DNA from: Robiginitomaculum sp.
GTDB taxonomy: Bacteria; Pseudomonadota; Alphaproteobacteria; Caulobacterales; Maricaulaceae
Direction: 5' to 3'
Length of the DNA: 64,000 bases
Assembly (NCBI GenBank): GCA_002733905.1
Contig: NVXK01000004.1
Span: forward strand, 105,418-169,417
A program made the translations under genes and the position numbers. Below the pieces are notes generated by a model. It saw only the letters and a program-made list of their open reading frames with translations. It made no database searches and was not told the DNA's origin. The first letter of the stretch is position 1. Each line of letters begins with the position of its first letter. Below, piece after piece: positions 52,074 to 61,388 of this stretch.

Positions 52074-53129
52074 TTAGCCGCCAATTTTCAAAAGCTTATT
52101 GAGTTGGTTCGGGTGGTATTTTTCTATGAGCGCGAATAATATCGCCGTACTTTCGAGCGTGGGTTCGCCGTTCACGTTTAATGGTCTGAAATGCAGTTGA
52201 AACGCTCGTAAAACATTGCGAGTTTGCGCGTCTACTATGCCTGTTGGCTCAATTTTGTAACCGTAGGTGCCGAGTGCTCTTTGGATGTTAATAATCGGCA
52301 TGGGTTTGATGGTGAACTCTTCCCAATATTTCACAACTGTATCATTATCAAACCATGCACCAATGCCAAGCTGATAAAGGCGTTCCCATGGAAAGCGGGG
52401 GCCTGGGTCGATTTTACGGCTAGGGGCAATGTCTGAATGGCCAATAATATTGGTGGGTTTTATATGTGGGTGCCGCTCTAAAATTCCATCAAGTAGTTTT
52501 ATGAGGATCTCCATTTGGGATTCTGCAAAATCCGGGTAAAAACATAAGCGTGGCGGTTTGTTATGGGTGACACTTGACGTTTTGCAATATGTTTGATTCA
52601 CGACTTCTATGCCAATGGATTGATCGTTTAATCCACTTTTCCCTGCCCAATAACTGCGCCCTGCATGCCATGCACGCTCTGATTCTGGTACAAGTTCAAA
52701 TACTTTTAGTTTTTTGTGTGGGTATGATTTGTCACTTGGGTCAGGGACGAGGTAATGAGAGCTTACTGGCCGAGAAGATTTTTTTGTGAGAATGTCTACA
52801 GAGTCTTTAAAATTCGCAGAGGTGTGATGAATGACAATAATGCTGACGCGGCTATTATAGTTTACCGAAGGGAGTGTGTTTGTTTTTCCTATGTTGTTCA
52901 TCGTGCTACAGGCGGAAATACTCAGTAATCCGAGCATTAAAATACTATAGCGAGCTGAGTGACGGAGTATTGCGCTTGTAAAGCCTTTGGCCTGTGAAAT
53001 TTGGGCCAGTGAATCTTTGGCCAGTGAATCTTGGGCACTTGAAGCTTTGGCCCGTAAACCTTGGACTCTTGAAGATCGTTGGAACGCAGTAAATACTGTC
53101 ATACAAAAGCCTGAGTTGGTAAGATTCAT
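52074..53129 (-). CDS. N-acetylmuramoyl-L-alanine amidase (Amidase_2, AmiD-like) with C-terminal peptidoglycan-binding domain; true start uncertain
   Basis: SIIVIHHTSANFKDS, SYWAGKSGLNDQSIGIEVVN, NIIGHSDIAPSRKIDPGPRFPWERLY. Confidence 0.9.
   Translation of the reverse strand: MNLTNSGFCMTVFTAFQRSSRVQGLRAKASSAQDSLAKDSLAQISQAKGFTSAILRHSARYSILMLGLLSISACSTMNNIGKTNTLPSVNYNSRVSIIVIHHTSANFKDSVDILTKKSSRPVSSHYLVPDPSDKSYPHKKLKVFELVPESERAWHAGRSYWAGKSGLNDQSIGIEVVNQTYCKTSSVTHNKPPRLCFYPDFAESQMEILIKLLDGILERHPHIKPTNIIGHSDIAPSRKIDPGPRFPWERLYQLGIGAWFDNDTVVKYWEEFTIKPMPIINIQRALGTYGYKIEPTGIVDAQTRNVLRAFQLHFRPLNVNGEPTLESTAILFALIEKYHPNQLNKLLKIGG
52986..53075. repeat. 15-bp tandem minisatellite, six degenerate units
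   Basis: tttggcctgtgaaat/ttgggccagtgaatc/tttggccagtgaatc/ttgggcacttgaagc/tttggcccgtaaacc/ttggactcttgaaga. Confidence 0.9.
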
Positions 53130-53250
53130 CGTTCAAATCATTTTATGTGTCGCGTTGTTTCGTGAGTTTGTTGATTCACACTCTTTCTGTCTAGCAAAAA
53201 CGTGAAATAAAACAAGTGTAAACACGTCCGATTTTTCAAAGAGGTAATGC

Positions 53251-53320
53251 ATTGGTATTAGTATTTTTCGTAATTGTGGCAAAAATGTCGCTAAATTGCG
53301 AAAAAAACTTCGAATTGGTA
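53251..53320 (+). promoter_or_regulatory. Two ATTGGTAT octamers upstream of TonB receptor
   Basis: ATTGGTAT at 53251-53258 and 53314-53321 in the amidase/receptor divergent intergenic region. Confidence 0.55.
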
Positions 53321-53369
53321 TTTGACTTTGCAAATAGGTTGGAAGTATCGTATTTGTAATTCTGATGTA

Positions 53370-53395
53370 CAGGCACGTCTTGCAGGCACGCCTTG
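53370..53395 (+). repeat. 13-bp tandem direct repeat in receptor leader region
   Basis: CAGGCACGTCTTG / CAGGCACGCCTTG. Confidence 0.9.
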
Positions 53396-53434
53396 TTGCA
53401 GATAATTATAAATAAAAAGAGGGTATACACACAA

Positions 53435-56404
53435 ATGGCAAATATTTCGCATAAATCGAGAAAAGCTTATCTTAAATACAATAAGATATTAACTGGCGCC
53501 GTTCTGGCCGCCAGTATGAGCGTAATAGCAGTTCCTGCTGTTGCTCAACAGGTAGGTGGTGTCACTGGCCATGTTGTTAATGACACAGGCGCGGCGATAT
53601 CTGGCGTAACAGTAGAAGCACGAAGTCCAGTTTTGCCTGGCGTAAGAACAGCAGTTTCTTCTGCAAATGGCCGTTATCAATTGCCATTACTCCCACCAGG
53701 TGAATACGAATTAACGTTTAAGAACCCTGACGGTACTGTTCTCAAACGTAATGCATTTGTTTTGTTACAACAAAAAATAAAAGTGAATGTAGCTTTTAAC
53801 AGCGCGATAGATGAGATTGTTGTTGTTGGTAGAAAAATGTATGTGGATTCAGGGAAAGCATCCTTGAAGAGCACAATCAACTCTGATGCTATCGAGGGTG
53901 TTCCTGTCGGGCAAGAATACCGTGATTTAATTAAGCTTATTCCTGGTGTTCAATATTCAGAAGACACAGTACGTGGGCCAAGTGCAGGCGGTAGTGGTCA
54001 GGATAATAATTATCAATTTGACGGCGTGGATGTATCTCTCCCTTTATTCGGTACGCTCTCAGCTGAACCATCAACGCATGATATTGATCAAGTTTCAGTC
54101 GTTCGCGGTGGCGCAACCGCTATTGGGTTTAACAGATCAGCTGGTTTTACTGTCAATACAATCAGTAAACGCGGGACGAATGAAGTTCACGGCGAAATTG
54201 GTTATAAATTGGAAACACCAAAGCTGACATCTGACCGTGATAGTGCGAGTTCAGTTGTGGATTTTGATGAAAATAAACGTTGGATTACAGCAAATCTTGG
54301 TGGCCCTATCATCAAAGATAAATTGTTTGCCTATGCATCTTATTACCGTCCAACGATTACGCGTGAAAACCGTAGTAATGCACTTGGTACGGTTCCTGAT
54401 TTTAAAAGCGAGCGTAATGAATATTTTGGCAAGCTAACATATGCGCCAGCTAGCAATCTTTTACTTGATGTGAGTTACCGTACATCTGACCGTACATTCC
54501 AAGGGTCCGGTGTTGGTGCATTTGACTCACCTACTTTAGCTACAGGCGGAAACGCTAGCCAAGATATTATTATTGCTGAAGGTTCGTGGATTATTGATGA
54601 TAAAAGTTCGTTTAATTTTAAATTTACTAACTTTAATAATAAGACATTCTCTGGCCCTGACACACTCTTTGATGTTCCTGTCACATTTGGCGGTGCGCTT
54701 CCTGTTGGGATGCTTGATCAGGTCGGACGTCTTTCTGTCCCAACTCTTCGTACTGGGGAAACAGCCTACAATGCCTTTGTTCAACCAATTATTGATCAAT
54801 ATGGGTTTTCAGAAAACGGTGTGCAAACTGGTGGCGGCACAGTAGGTGGCAACAACCAAATAAACAGACAGGACTTTACTCGTACTGCTTTTGAAGTCGG
54901 TTATGACCGCACCTTTATTACAGGTGATTCTTCTCATGATATTCATATTGGTTATCAATACCAAGAAATCGGTGAAGATCTTGAACGTACATCAAATGGC
55001 TTTGGTCGTATTTCAGTCATCGGCGGTCGTTCTTTCGCTGACGATGGTGTTACGCCAGTGTTTTATGAAGCACGTGTTTACCAAACAGGTATTGTCGACG
55101 GAAATGGCTCTACGATCGTTCCGCAGTCAATTGATACCTCATCAACACAACAAAGTTTTGAGATTAATGATACGTATGAAAATGGCGATTGGACATTTAA
55201 TCTAGGCCTATTGATTAGTAATGACGTATTGTACGGCCAAGGTTTACGTGAAAAATCTGGTACGATTTCTGGGTTCGAAACTGCGCCTGGTAATAAATAC
55301 AAAATGTATGAGGTTGATTGGAAAGACATGATCCAGCCGCGTTTTGGTGTGAATTGGGATTATTCAGATACAGCTGCTGTGTATGCAAATTTTGCACGAT
55401 ACACCCCGTCTACGTCATCTTTGTCACGTGCCGCGTCTTGGGACAGAAACCTTTCTCGTGAACTTAGATTGCGTTATGACGCGAACGGTAATTTTATTGA
55501 AAGTTCTGCTGTTAGATCATCTTCTGGTAAGTTTTTTGCAGACAATTTAAAACCACGCCAAATCAAAGAATATTTGGTCGGGTGGAATAAACAAGTGAAC
55601 GACCAATTGACCGTTCGTGCCCATGCGCGTCATCGTGCTGGTTCTAATTTCTGGGAAGATACGAACAATACGGCGCGTTTATTTGCGACTGCACCAGCTG
55701 AAATTCAAGCGCTAGGTCTATATATTCCAAATTTAGCCGATGTGCGTGCGGAAATCGGCGGATCTTCTTATGTGATTGCTCAGCTTGATACAGCCCATAC
55801 AGAGTATTATGAAGCTGGACTTGAGGCCGAATACTTTGGCGATAATTTCTTTATTTCCGGTTCATATACTTGGTCACGTTACACAGGTAATTTTGACCAA
55901 GACAATACGACAACGACTAATGATGGGAACCGCTTTATTGGGTCTTCTTTCATTGCCGATGGTATTGGTCGTCAGGTTTGGGATAATAGAGAAGGTACAT
56001 TACGTGGCGATAAACCTCATCAGTTGAAGGTTTTTGGCTATTATGAAATGCCTTGGAAGGGCCGTGTTGGCGCCTATGCAAATTACCAATCTGGTCAACC
56101 ATGGGAAGCTTGGGACGTCGAAGTTTATCGTGCCTTCACGGGAAGTAGCAGTGATACAAGCCGTTTTGCTGAGGCCGCTGGTTCTCGTAGAACGAAAGCG
56201 CATTTTCAGTTTGACTTGAATTACTCTCAAGAGTTTAAAGTTGTGAGTGGATATAATATCGAATTACGGGCTGAATTGTTCAATGTATTTAATAGCCAAA
56301 CTGGTTATAATATACAGAACAAGGTCAATAGCGCAGGTTTCGGTACCGCTCGTACTCTTTACAACCCACGTAGACTTCAATTGTCTGGAAAAGTTAAGTT
56401 CTAA
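53435..56404 (+). CDS. TonB-dependent receptor with N-terminal carboxypeptidase-regulatory-like domain (Oar-like)
   Basis: GGVTGHVVNDTGAAISGVTVEARSPVLPGVRTAVSSANGRYQLPLLPPGEYELTF, DEIVVVGRK, plug and C-terminal barrel. Confidence 0.93.
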   Translation: MANISHKSRKAYLKYNKILTGAVLAASMSVIAVPAVAQQVGGVTGHVVNDTGAAISGVTVEARSPVLPGVRTAVSSANGRYQLPLLPPGEYELTFKNPDGTVLKRNAFVLLQQKIKVNVAFNSAIDEIVVVGRKMYVDSGKASLKSTINSDAIEGVPVGQEYRDLIKLIPGVQYSEDTVRGPSAGGSGQDNNYQFDGVDVSLPLFGTLSAEPSTHDIDQVSVVRGGATAIGFNRSAGFTVNTISKRGTNEVHGEIGYKLETPKLTSDRDSASSVVDFDENKRWITANLGGPIIKDKLFAYASYYRPTITRENRSNALGTVPDFKSERNEYFGKLTYAPASNLLLDVSYRTSDRTFQGSGVGAFDSPTLATGGNASQDIIIAEGSWIIDDKSSFNFKFTNFNNKTFSGPDTLFDVPVTFGGALPVGMLDQVGRLSVPTLRTGETAYNAFVQPIIDQYGFSENGVQTGGGTVGGNNQINRQDFTRTAFEVGYDRTFITGDSSHDIHIGYQYQEIGEDLERTSNGFGRISVIGGRSFADDGVTPVFYEARVYQTGIVDGNGSTIVPQSIDTSSTQQSFEINDTYENGDWTFNLGLLISNDVLYGQGLREKSGTISGFETAPGNKYKMYEVDWKDMIQPRFGVNWDYSDTAAVYANFARYTPSTSSLSRAASWDRNLSRELRLRYDANGNFIESSAVRSSSGKFFADNLKPRQIKEYLVGWNKQVNDQLTVRAHARHRAGSNFWEDTNNTARLFATAPAEIQALGLYIPNLADVRAEIGGSSYVIAQLDTAHTEYYEAGLEAEYFGDNFFISGSYTWSRYTGNFDQDNTTTTNDGNRFIGSSFIADGIGRQVWDNREGTLRGDKPHQLKVFGYYEMPWKGRVGAYANYQSGQPWEAWDVEVYRAFTGSSSDTSRFAEAAGSRRTKAHFQFDLNYSQEFKVVSGYNIELRAELFNVFNSQTGYNIQNKVNSAGFGTARTLYNPRRLQLSGKVKF

Positions 56405-56426
56405 AATAGAGCGCTAAAATGATATT

Positions 56427-56464
56427 AAAAAGGCCTGTTCTCAATTCGAGAGCAGGCCTTTTTG
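56427..56464. terminator. Bidirectional rho-independent terminator
   Basis: AAAAAGGCCTGTTCTC-aattc-GAGAGCAGGCCTTTTT. Confidence 0.92.
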
Positions 56465-56484
56465 TTATCTAAATATAATGGGGT

Positions 56485-58047
56485 TTATTGGGCTGTTTTC
56501 CCTAATTCAGCCCTTAGTGCATCAAGCTTATGGCCATATTTCTTCCAACGCCCAATCGAACCGCTATAGAGTGGTTGACGAACTTGGACTGAGCTTGCTG
56601 TTGCGGTAGGGGATGTGTTTTCGTGAAAACGCATACAACTTTCATCCCATTCAAGTTCACAGAACGATAAAAGCTTGCGAGTTTGGTTTTTTTGATCATG
56701 GATAATGTCTTCATAGGCGATTTCCATGAATCTGTTAGGCGGTATGTTCTTGCGCCAATGTGACATCAGCCCATCGAATTCATTGTAGAAAATCGCTGTA
56801 TCTTCTAAGTCGAAAGCGTAATCATGATTATTATTATGGGACGCGAAAAGCTGGCGGTAATTAGACAGGCAGCTATCCATCGCCCCGCGACGAAGCACGA
56901 TAATTCTGGCATTGGGGAGGGCGCGATGTATCAGGCCTGCATAAAGAAAGTTGAAGGGCATTTTGTCGATCAAATGATCCGCGCCTTGCATGAGGGTTTG
57001 TGTCGTGGCGATATAGTTTTTACCTATATCCGATAAATTAATTTGGTTTGTTTTTAGGAATGTATCGCAATCTAATTGCGTATCTATTGGTAGAGCAGAT
57101 GCTGCCTTTATCAGTTTGGAAAAAACCGTGAGTTCACCTGCTGAGTGAACGCGTGGGTGCGATGATAGAATTCGGTCTACAAGGGTTGTTCCTGTACGCG
57201 GTAATCCCACAATGAATATTGGCGCAGCATTTGAAAATTTATCTGCGTCACTATGCTTATCCAACATGTCCAGCGTTATGGTCGTTTTAGCAGCGTCGAA
57301 GACCTTTGCCATGGCTTGCCTGTTGTATTGGATTTGTTTTCGCTTGGTGCTTTTCGCCTTTTTTAGCCAATCAAAACTATCTTCATATTCGCCTAAGTCT
57401 TCAAGTGTTTTGGCAATCGTATGCCCAAGAAGCAAATGCGAATCTGTTGTGTCTACTGCCCCGTTAACAGTGAGCTCATTAAAAAGAGTTTTCAGTTTCT
57501 CGAGATGATTGTTACCTGATGTTTGTTTTTCGAGTGCCACCAATGAAAACCAAGCTAGGTAAAATTTGGGATTTATAGAGAGGGTGTTTGTATAGGCAGA
57601 TTTTGCTTTTGCAAAATCACCGATAAATTCTGCGGACGCACCAAGGTTGAAGTGAAACTTCGCCCATTTTGGATTTTTCTTTACTGCCTGTTCGAAAAAA
57701 GGGATGGCAAGGTTATGATGCTCTGTACGGCTATAGATAACACCAATCATGTCGGATAAAAGGGCGTCATTTGTGCCAATTGTTGCAGCTATGTCGGCTC
57801 GGGCCTTAGCCTGGTTGTGATCTCCTAATGCCATAAGTGTATTGGCGTGATATGTTTGGTAACGCACATTCTTTGGGGCGTGTTCAGTTGCTTTTGCAAA
57901 GAACTCTAATGCCTTGACCGTATTGCCTGTGTCTGAGGCGAGAACGCCTAACAGGAAAAAGGGAAGGGGGTTCGTCTCGTTCTGCCGCAAAGCTTCGATC
58001 GACTGTTTGTAAACCGTTTCATACGCTCTTGATCTGAGGAGCTTCAT
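56485..58047 (-). CDS. TPR-repeat sulfotransferase family protein
   Basis: TPR N-terminus; PIFIVGLPRTGTTLVDRILSSHPRVHSAGEL 5'-PSB motif; start set at MKLLRSRAYE. Confidence 0.88.
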   Translation of the reverse strand: MKLLRSRAYETVYKQSIEALRQNETNPLPFFLLGVLASDTGNTVKALEFFAKATEHAPKNVRYQTYHANTLMALGDHNQAKARADIAATIGTNDALLSDMIGVIYSRTEHHNLAIPFFEQAVKKNPKWAKFHFNLGASAEFIGDFAKAKSAYTNTLSINPKFYLAWFSLVALEKQTSGNNHLEKLKTLFNELTVNGAVDTTDSHLLLGHTIAKTLEDLGEYEDSFDWLKKAKSTKRKQIQYNRQAMAKVFDAAKTTITLDMLDKHSDADKFSNAAPIFIVGLPRTGTTLVDRILSSHPRVHSAGELTVFSKLIKAASALPIDTQLDCDTFLKTNQINLSDIGKNYIATTQTLMQGADHLIDKMPFNFLYAGLIHRALPNARIIVLRRGAMDSCLSNYRQLFASHNNNHDYAFDLEDTAIFYNEFDGLMSHWRKNIPPNRFMEIAYEDIIHDQKNQTRKLLSFCELEWDESCMRFHENTSPTATASSVQVRQPLYSGSIGRWKKYGHKLDALRAELGKTAQ

Positions 58048-58081
58048 ACCTGTCGTCAGTGTTATGATGGTCAATCCCCGT

Positions 58082-58945
58082 TTATTGGTCAGTTTGTTGA
58101 CGTGCAAGCAGGAGTGCTCCTTCAAGAGCGTCACCATCAGGAGGAACGATTTCTGCGCGAATGTCGGGAGCAAGCCAAGGTTCAATACTTGCGGCCAGCC
58201 CACCTAATAAAGAACACCGTGGCACACCTGAATTATAAAGGCTGCGTACCATAGAATCGATATGGTTTGCTGAATGCCGTGTAATGAGACGCCCATGCCT
58301 GTCACCCGTTTCTGCGGCTTGTAGGACGATTGGGGCTAATGATGCGTAATCAGGCGCTGTCGCCTTGTCCATCCAACTCACTATTTCGTGGGTCTGGCAA
58401 TTAAATTTTTCGAAAAGGTGGCGGGTGAGATCCGAATGGCTTATGCGACCATCGGAAGTGCGTAATGTAATTCGGATTGCCTGCAATCCAATATAGGCGC
58501 CACTTCCTTCGTCAGAGATAGGGAAGCCATAGCCGCCAACCCGTACATCTTTACCTTTTATACGTCCAATCGCAATACTGCCTGTGCCGACGATAACAAT
58601 GCCGCCATCTTGGCCTGAATGTGCTCCTACATTGGCAATAAAAGCATCGTTGTAAATATGTGTAGAGTGAAACGGGAATGGTTGCGCCAGTAATTCTTCT
58701 TTTGCCCCTTCACGACCAATGCCGGCAATTCCCATGCTTGCTCGAATGGATGAAATATCTTGAGCCTCTAACTTGGCAGCCGTAATCGCTTGTTGATATG
58801 CGTCTTGGATAGCGGCAAAGACATTTGATATGCCTGTATTCGCATTGGCAGAACCAGATAAGCCCTGTCCAATAATGCGTCCCGACTTATCCGTAAGTCG
58901 CGCTCTACATTTCGTACCACCTGCATCAATTCCTAAAAAATACAT
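58082..58945 (-). CDS. BadF/BadG/BcrA/BcrD-type ATPase, N-acetyl-amino-sugar kinase
   Basis: YFLGIDAGGTKCRARLTD, IVIVGTGSIAIGR, GYGFPISDEGSGAYIGLQAI. Confidence 0.85.
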   Translation of the reverse strand: MYFLGIDAGGTKCRARLTDKSGRIIGQGLSGSANANTGISNVFAAIQDAYQQAITAAKLEAQDISSIRASMGIAGIGREGAKEELLAQPFPFHSTHIYNDAFIANVGAHSGQDGGIVIVGTGSIAIGRIKGKDVRVGGYGFPISDEGSGAYIGLQAIRITLRTSDGRISHSDLTRHLFEKFNCQTHEIVSWMDKATAPDYASLAPIVLQAAETGDRHGRLITRHSANHIDSMVRSLYNSGVPRCSLLGGLAASIEPWLAPDIRAEIVPPDGDALEGALLLARQQTDQ

Positions 58946-59121
58946 AAACTAGCCCTATGAACTGGTTTCTACTTAATGAGAGGGAATTGGTAGCTTTGTT
59001 AAAACTGGCTATAAATGCCTTCTAATTATTGTTCAGCCCTTAAAATATAGACATTACTTGTATCTAAATGAATTTCAAGCCGCTTGTAAAGCTATAGCAA
59101 GAATAATGAAATTGTCTATAT

Positions 59122-59129
59122 TGGTATTA
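59122..59129 (+). promoter_or_regulatory. ATTGGTAT octamer between sugar kinase and SIS/NagB-II genes
   Basis: tATTGGTATTacatAGGTATTg; same octamer as other promoters of the locus. Confidence 0.5.
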
Positions 59130-59193
59130 CATAGGTATTGTTTAATTTGTTGGTGGTGTTATATCCTTTGGTGTTAATATAAAGGAAGGCATA

Positions 59194-60234
59194 ATGAAGT
59201 CGCGAAGTGAGCCGCAGACCTTGATGTACGCAGAAGCGCGAGAGGCTCCTGATCGCGTTTGCAAACAATTGAAAGCTAATAAAGTACTGATTGAAGAACT
59301 GGCCGTGCGCTTGCGCAAAAACCCGCCAAACCTGATTGTGACATGTGCACGTGGGAGTTCTAATAATGTGGCGACTTATGCTAAATATCTAATTGAAACC
59401 CATATTGGTACGCCGGTTCTCTCATCTGCGCCTTCTGTAAGCTCGGTATATATGGCACCGCAAAAAATTAAGGGTGCGTTGTTTTTAGCGATTTCTCAAT
59501 CAGGTCAAAGTCCAGACCTCCTTATGACCGCGCGTGCAGCTAAAGAGAGCGGCGCCTTTATCGTTTCTATTGTGAATGACAGTACGTCGCCTCTAGCGAA
59601 TATGTCGGATTTTGTGATTCCTATTCATGCTGGTGCAGAAAAAAGTGTTGCTGCAACCAAGACCTTTATTTGCTCTCTGAGTGCGGTCATACATTTGGTC
59701 GCCGTGTGGAAGCAGAATGATGCTTTGATGGCAGGCCTTGAAAACATGCCTTCATTACTTGAATCTGCGTGTGAGCTGGATTGGCCTTCGGGTTTGGAGA
59801 AATTGATACCTGTTCATAACCTTTTTGTTGTTAGCCGTGGTTTAGGGCTTGGTATTGCACAAGAAGCAGCATTAAAGCTGAAAGAAACCTGTGGAATTCA
59901 TGCAGAGGCCTTTAGTGCGGCTGAAGTCAAACATGGGCCTATGACGATCGTGCAAAAGGGAAGCCCTGTGTTCATGTATTCTCCACAAGATCAAACACAA
60001 GAGAGCATGAATGATGTTGTCTCAGATTTTTTATCAAGGGGGGCGCAAGTGCTCTCGGCTGGTCACTCTTATGATCAGGCACTTAATCTCGACACCGCAT
60101 TTTGCCCCTTCAAAGAATTGCGGCCACTTTTATTTATCCAGTCTTTTTATATTTTCGTTAATGCGCTTTCCGTATTACGCGGTTATGATCCCGATAGGCC
60201 ACCCTATTTAAGTAAGGTAACGGAGACCGTATAA
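59194..60234 (+). CDS. SIS-domain protein, glucosamine-6-phosphate deaminase (NagB-II/AgaS-type)
   Basis: VTCARGSSNNVATYAKYLIE, ISQSGQSPDLL, VVSRGLGLGIAQEAALKLKETCGIHAEAFSAAEVKHGPM; followed by nagA. Confidence 0.88.
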   Translation: MKSRSEPQTLMYAEAREAPDRVCKQLKANKVLIEELAVRLRKNPPNLIVTCARGSSNNVATYAKYLIETHIGTPVLSSAPSVSSVYMAPQKIKGALFLAISQSGQSPDLLMTARAAKESGAFIVSIVNDSTSPLANMSDFVIPIHAGAEKSVAATKTFICSLSAVIHLVAVWKQNDALMAGLENMPSLLESACELDWPSGLEKLIPVHNLFVVSRGLGLGIAQEAALKLKETCGIHAEAFSAAEVKHGPMTIVQKGSPVFMYSPQDQTQESMNDVVSDFLSRGAQVLSAGHSYDQALNLDTAFCPFKELRPLLFIQSFYIFVNALSVLRGYDPDRPPYLSKVTETV

Positions 60235-61373
60235 TGCAAGCTCTTGTCAACGCACGTGTCTTAACGCCTAAGGGGTATAAAGATAAGCAAAGTGTCGTGT
60301 TTAAAGACGGTGTAATTGTTGCTGTATGCGATGATGAAGTGCGTTCTGCAAATGCCACGATCCTACAAGACCTTGGTGGGGGAGAATTAATTCCCGGCTT
60401 TGTTGATGTACAGGTAAACGGTGGCGGCGGTGTTTTGTTTAATGACTACCCTACTGTCGAGGGAATAAAAACCATTGGGGAAGCGCACCGAAAATTCGGC
60501 ACGACTGGGTTTTTTCCTACTTTAATTAGTGATGATTTGGATGTTATGGCGCGTGCAATCGAGGCGGTTGATATGGCCATTCAGCAAGGCGTACCCGGTG
60601 TTCTTGGAATCCATTTGGAAGGTCCATTCTTGAATGTAGAAAAAAAAGGGGTGCATGATCCGTCAAAAATTAAAACAATTGGCGCAAATGAATTAGCGCT
60701 AATGTCTAGTCTTAAAGCTGGGAAAACGATCATTACGCTCGCGCCAGAAAAAACAACGCCAGATATTATCAGTGCTTTGCATGCACGAGGTATTATTGTT
60801 TGCGCGGGTCATACGCAGGCAAGTTATGACGAAACGATGATTGCAATGGATGCTGGTTTGACTGGATTTACGCATTTGTTTAATGCGATGCGGGCAATGG
60901 AAAGTCGGCGACCGGGTATTATTGCGGCTGCATTAGAGGACAAGCGTGGTTGGTGTGGTATTATTGCAGATGGCCATCATGTACACTGGGCAATGTTACG
61001 TTTAGCTCTACGGGCAAAAGTCGGAGACCAAGTTTTTCTTGTCACAGATGCCATGCCAAGTGTTGGGGCCATGCAAAAGGAATTTTCTATCGGTGGGGAC
61101 GCTATTATTGTGAATGATGGAAAATGCATGACTGTTGATGGTCGACTTGCAGGGTCAGATTTGGATATGATCGGCGCTGTATTGAATGCTGTTGACCATT
61201 TGAACGTCGATTTCCCTCAAGCTGTACGCATGGCCAGTATCTTGCCCGCCCGATTTGTTAATATGCAAGATAGGTTAGGGGAGATACGCGTGGGGCTTCA
61301 GGCCGATCTCATACTTCTTTCTGTAGACCAGAAGGTTGAGAAAACATGGATTAAGGGGCAGGCTATAAGCTAG
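60234..61373 (+). CDS. nagA: N-acetylglucosamine-6-phosphate deacetylase
   Basis: IPGFVDVQVNGGGGVLFND, GIHLEGPFLN, AGHTQASYDE, THLFNAMRAM, LVTDAMPSVG; TAATG overlap with upstream gene. Confidence 0.95.
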   Translation: MQALVNARVLTPKGYKDKQSVVFKDGVIVAVCDDEVRSANATILQDLGGGELIPGFVDVQVNGGGGVLFNDYPTVEGIKTIGEAHRKFGTTGFFPTLISDDLDVMARAIEAVDMAIQQGVPGVLGIHLEGPFLNVEKKGVHDPSKIKTIGANELALMSSLKAGKTIITLAPEKTTPDIISALHARGIIVCAGHTQASYDETMIAMDAGLTGFTHLFNAMRAMESRRPGIIAAALEDKRGWCGIIADGHHVHWAMLRLALRAKVGDQVFLVTDAMPSVGAMQKEFSIGGDAIIVNDGKCMTVDGRLAGSDLDMIGAVLNAVDHLNVDFPQAVRMASILPARFVNMQDRLGEIRVGLQADLILLSVDQKVEKTWIKGQAIS

Positions 61374-61388
61374 AATGTAATTTGACGG

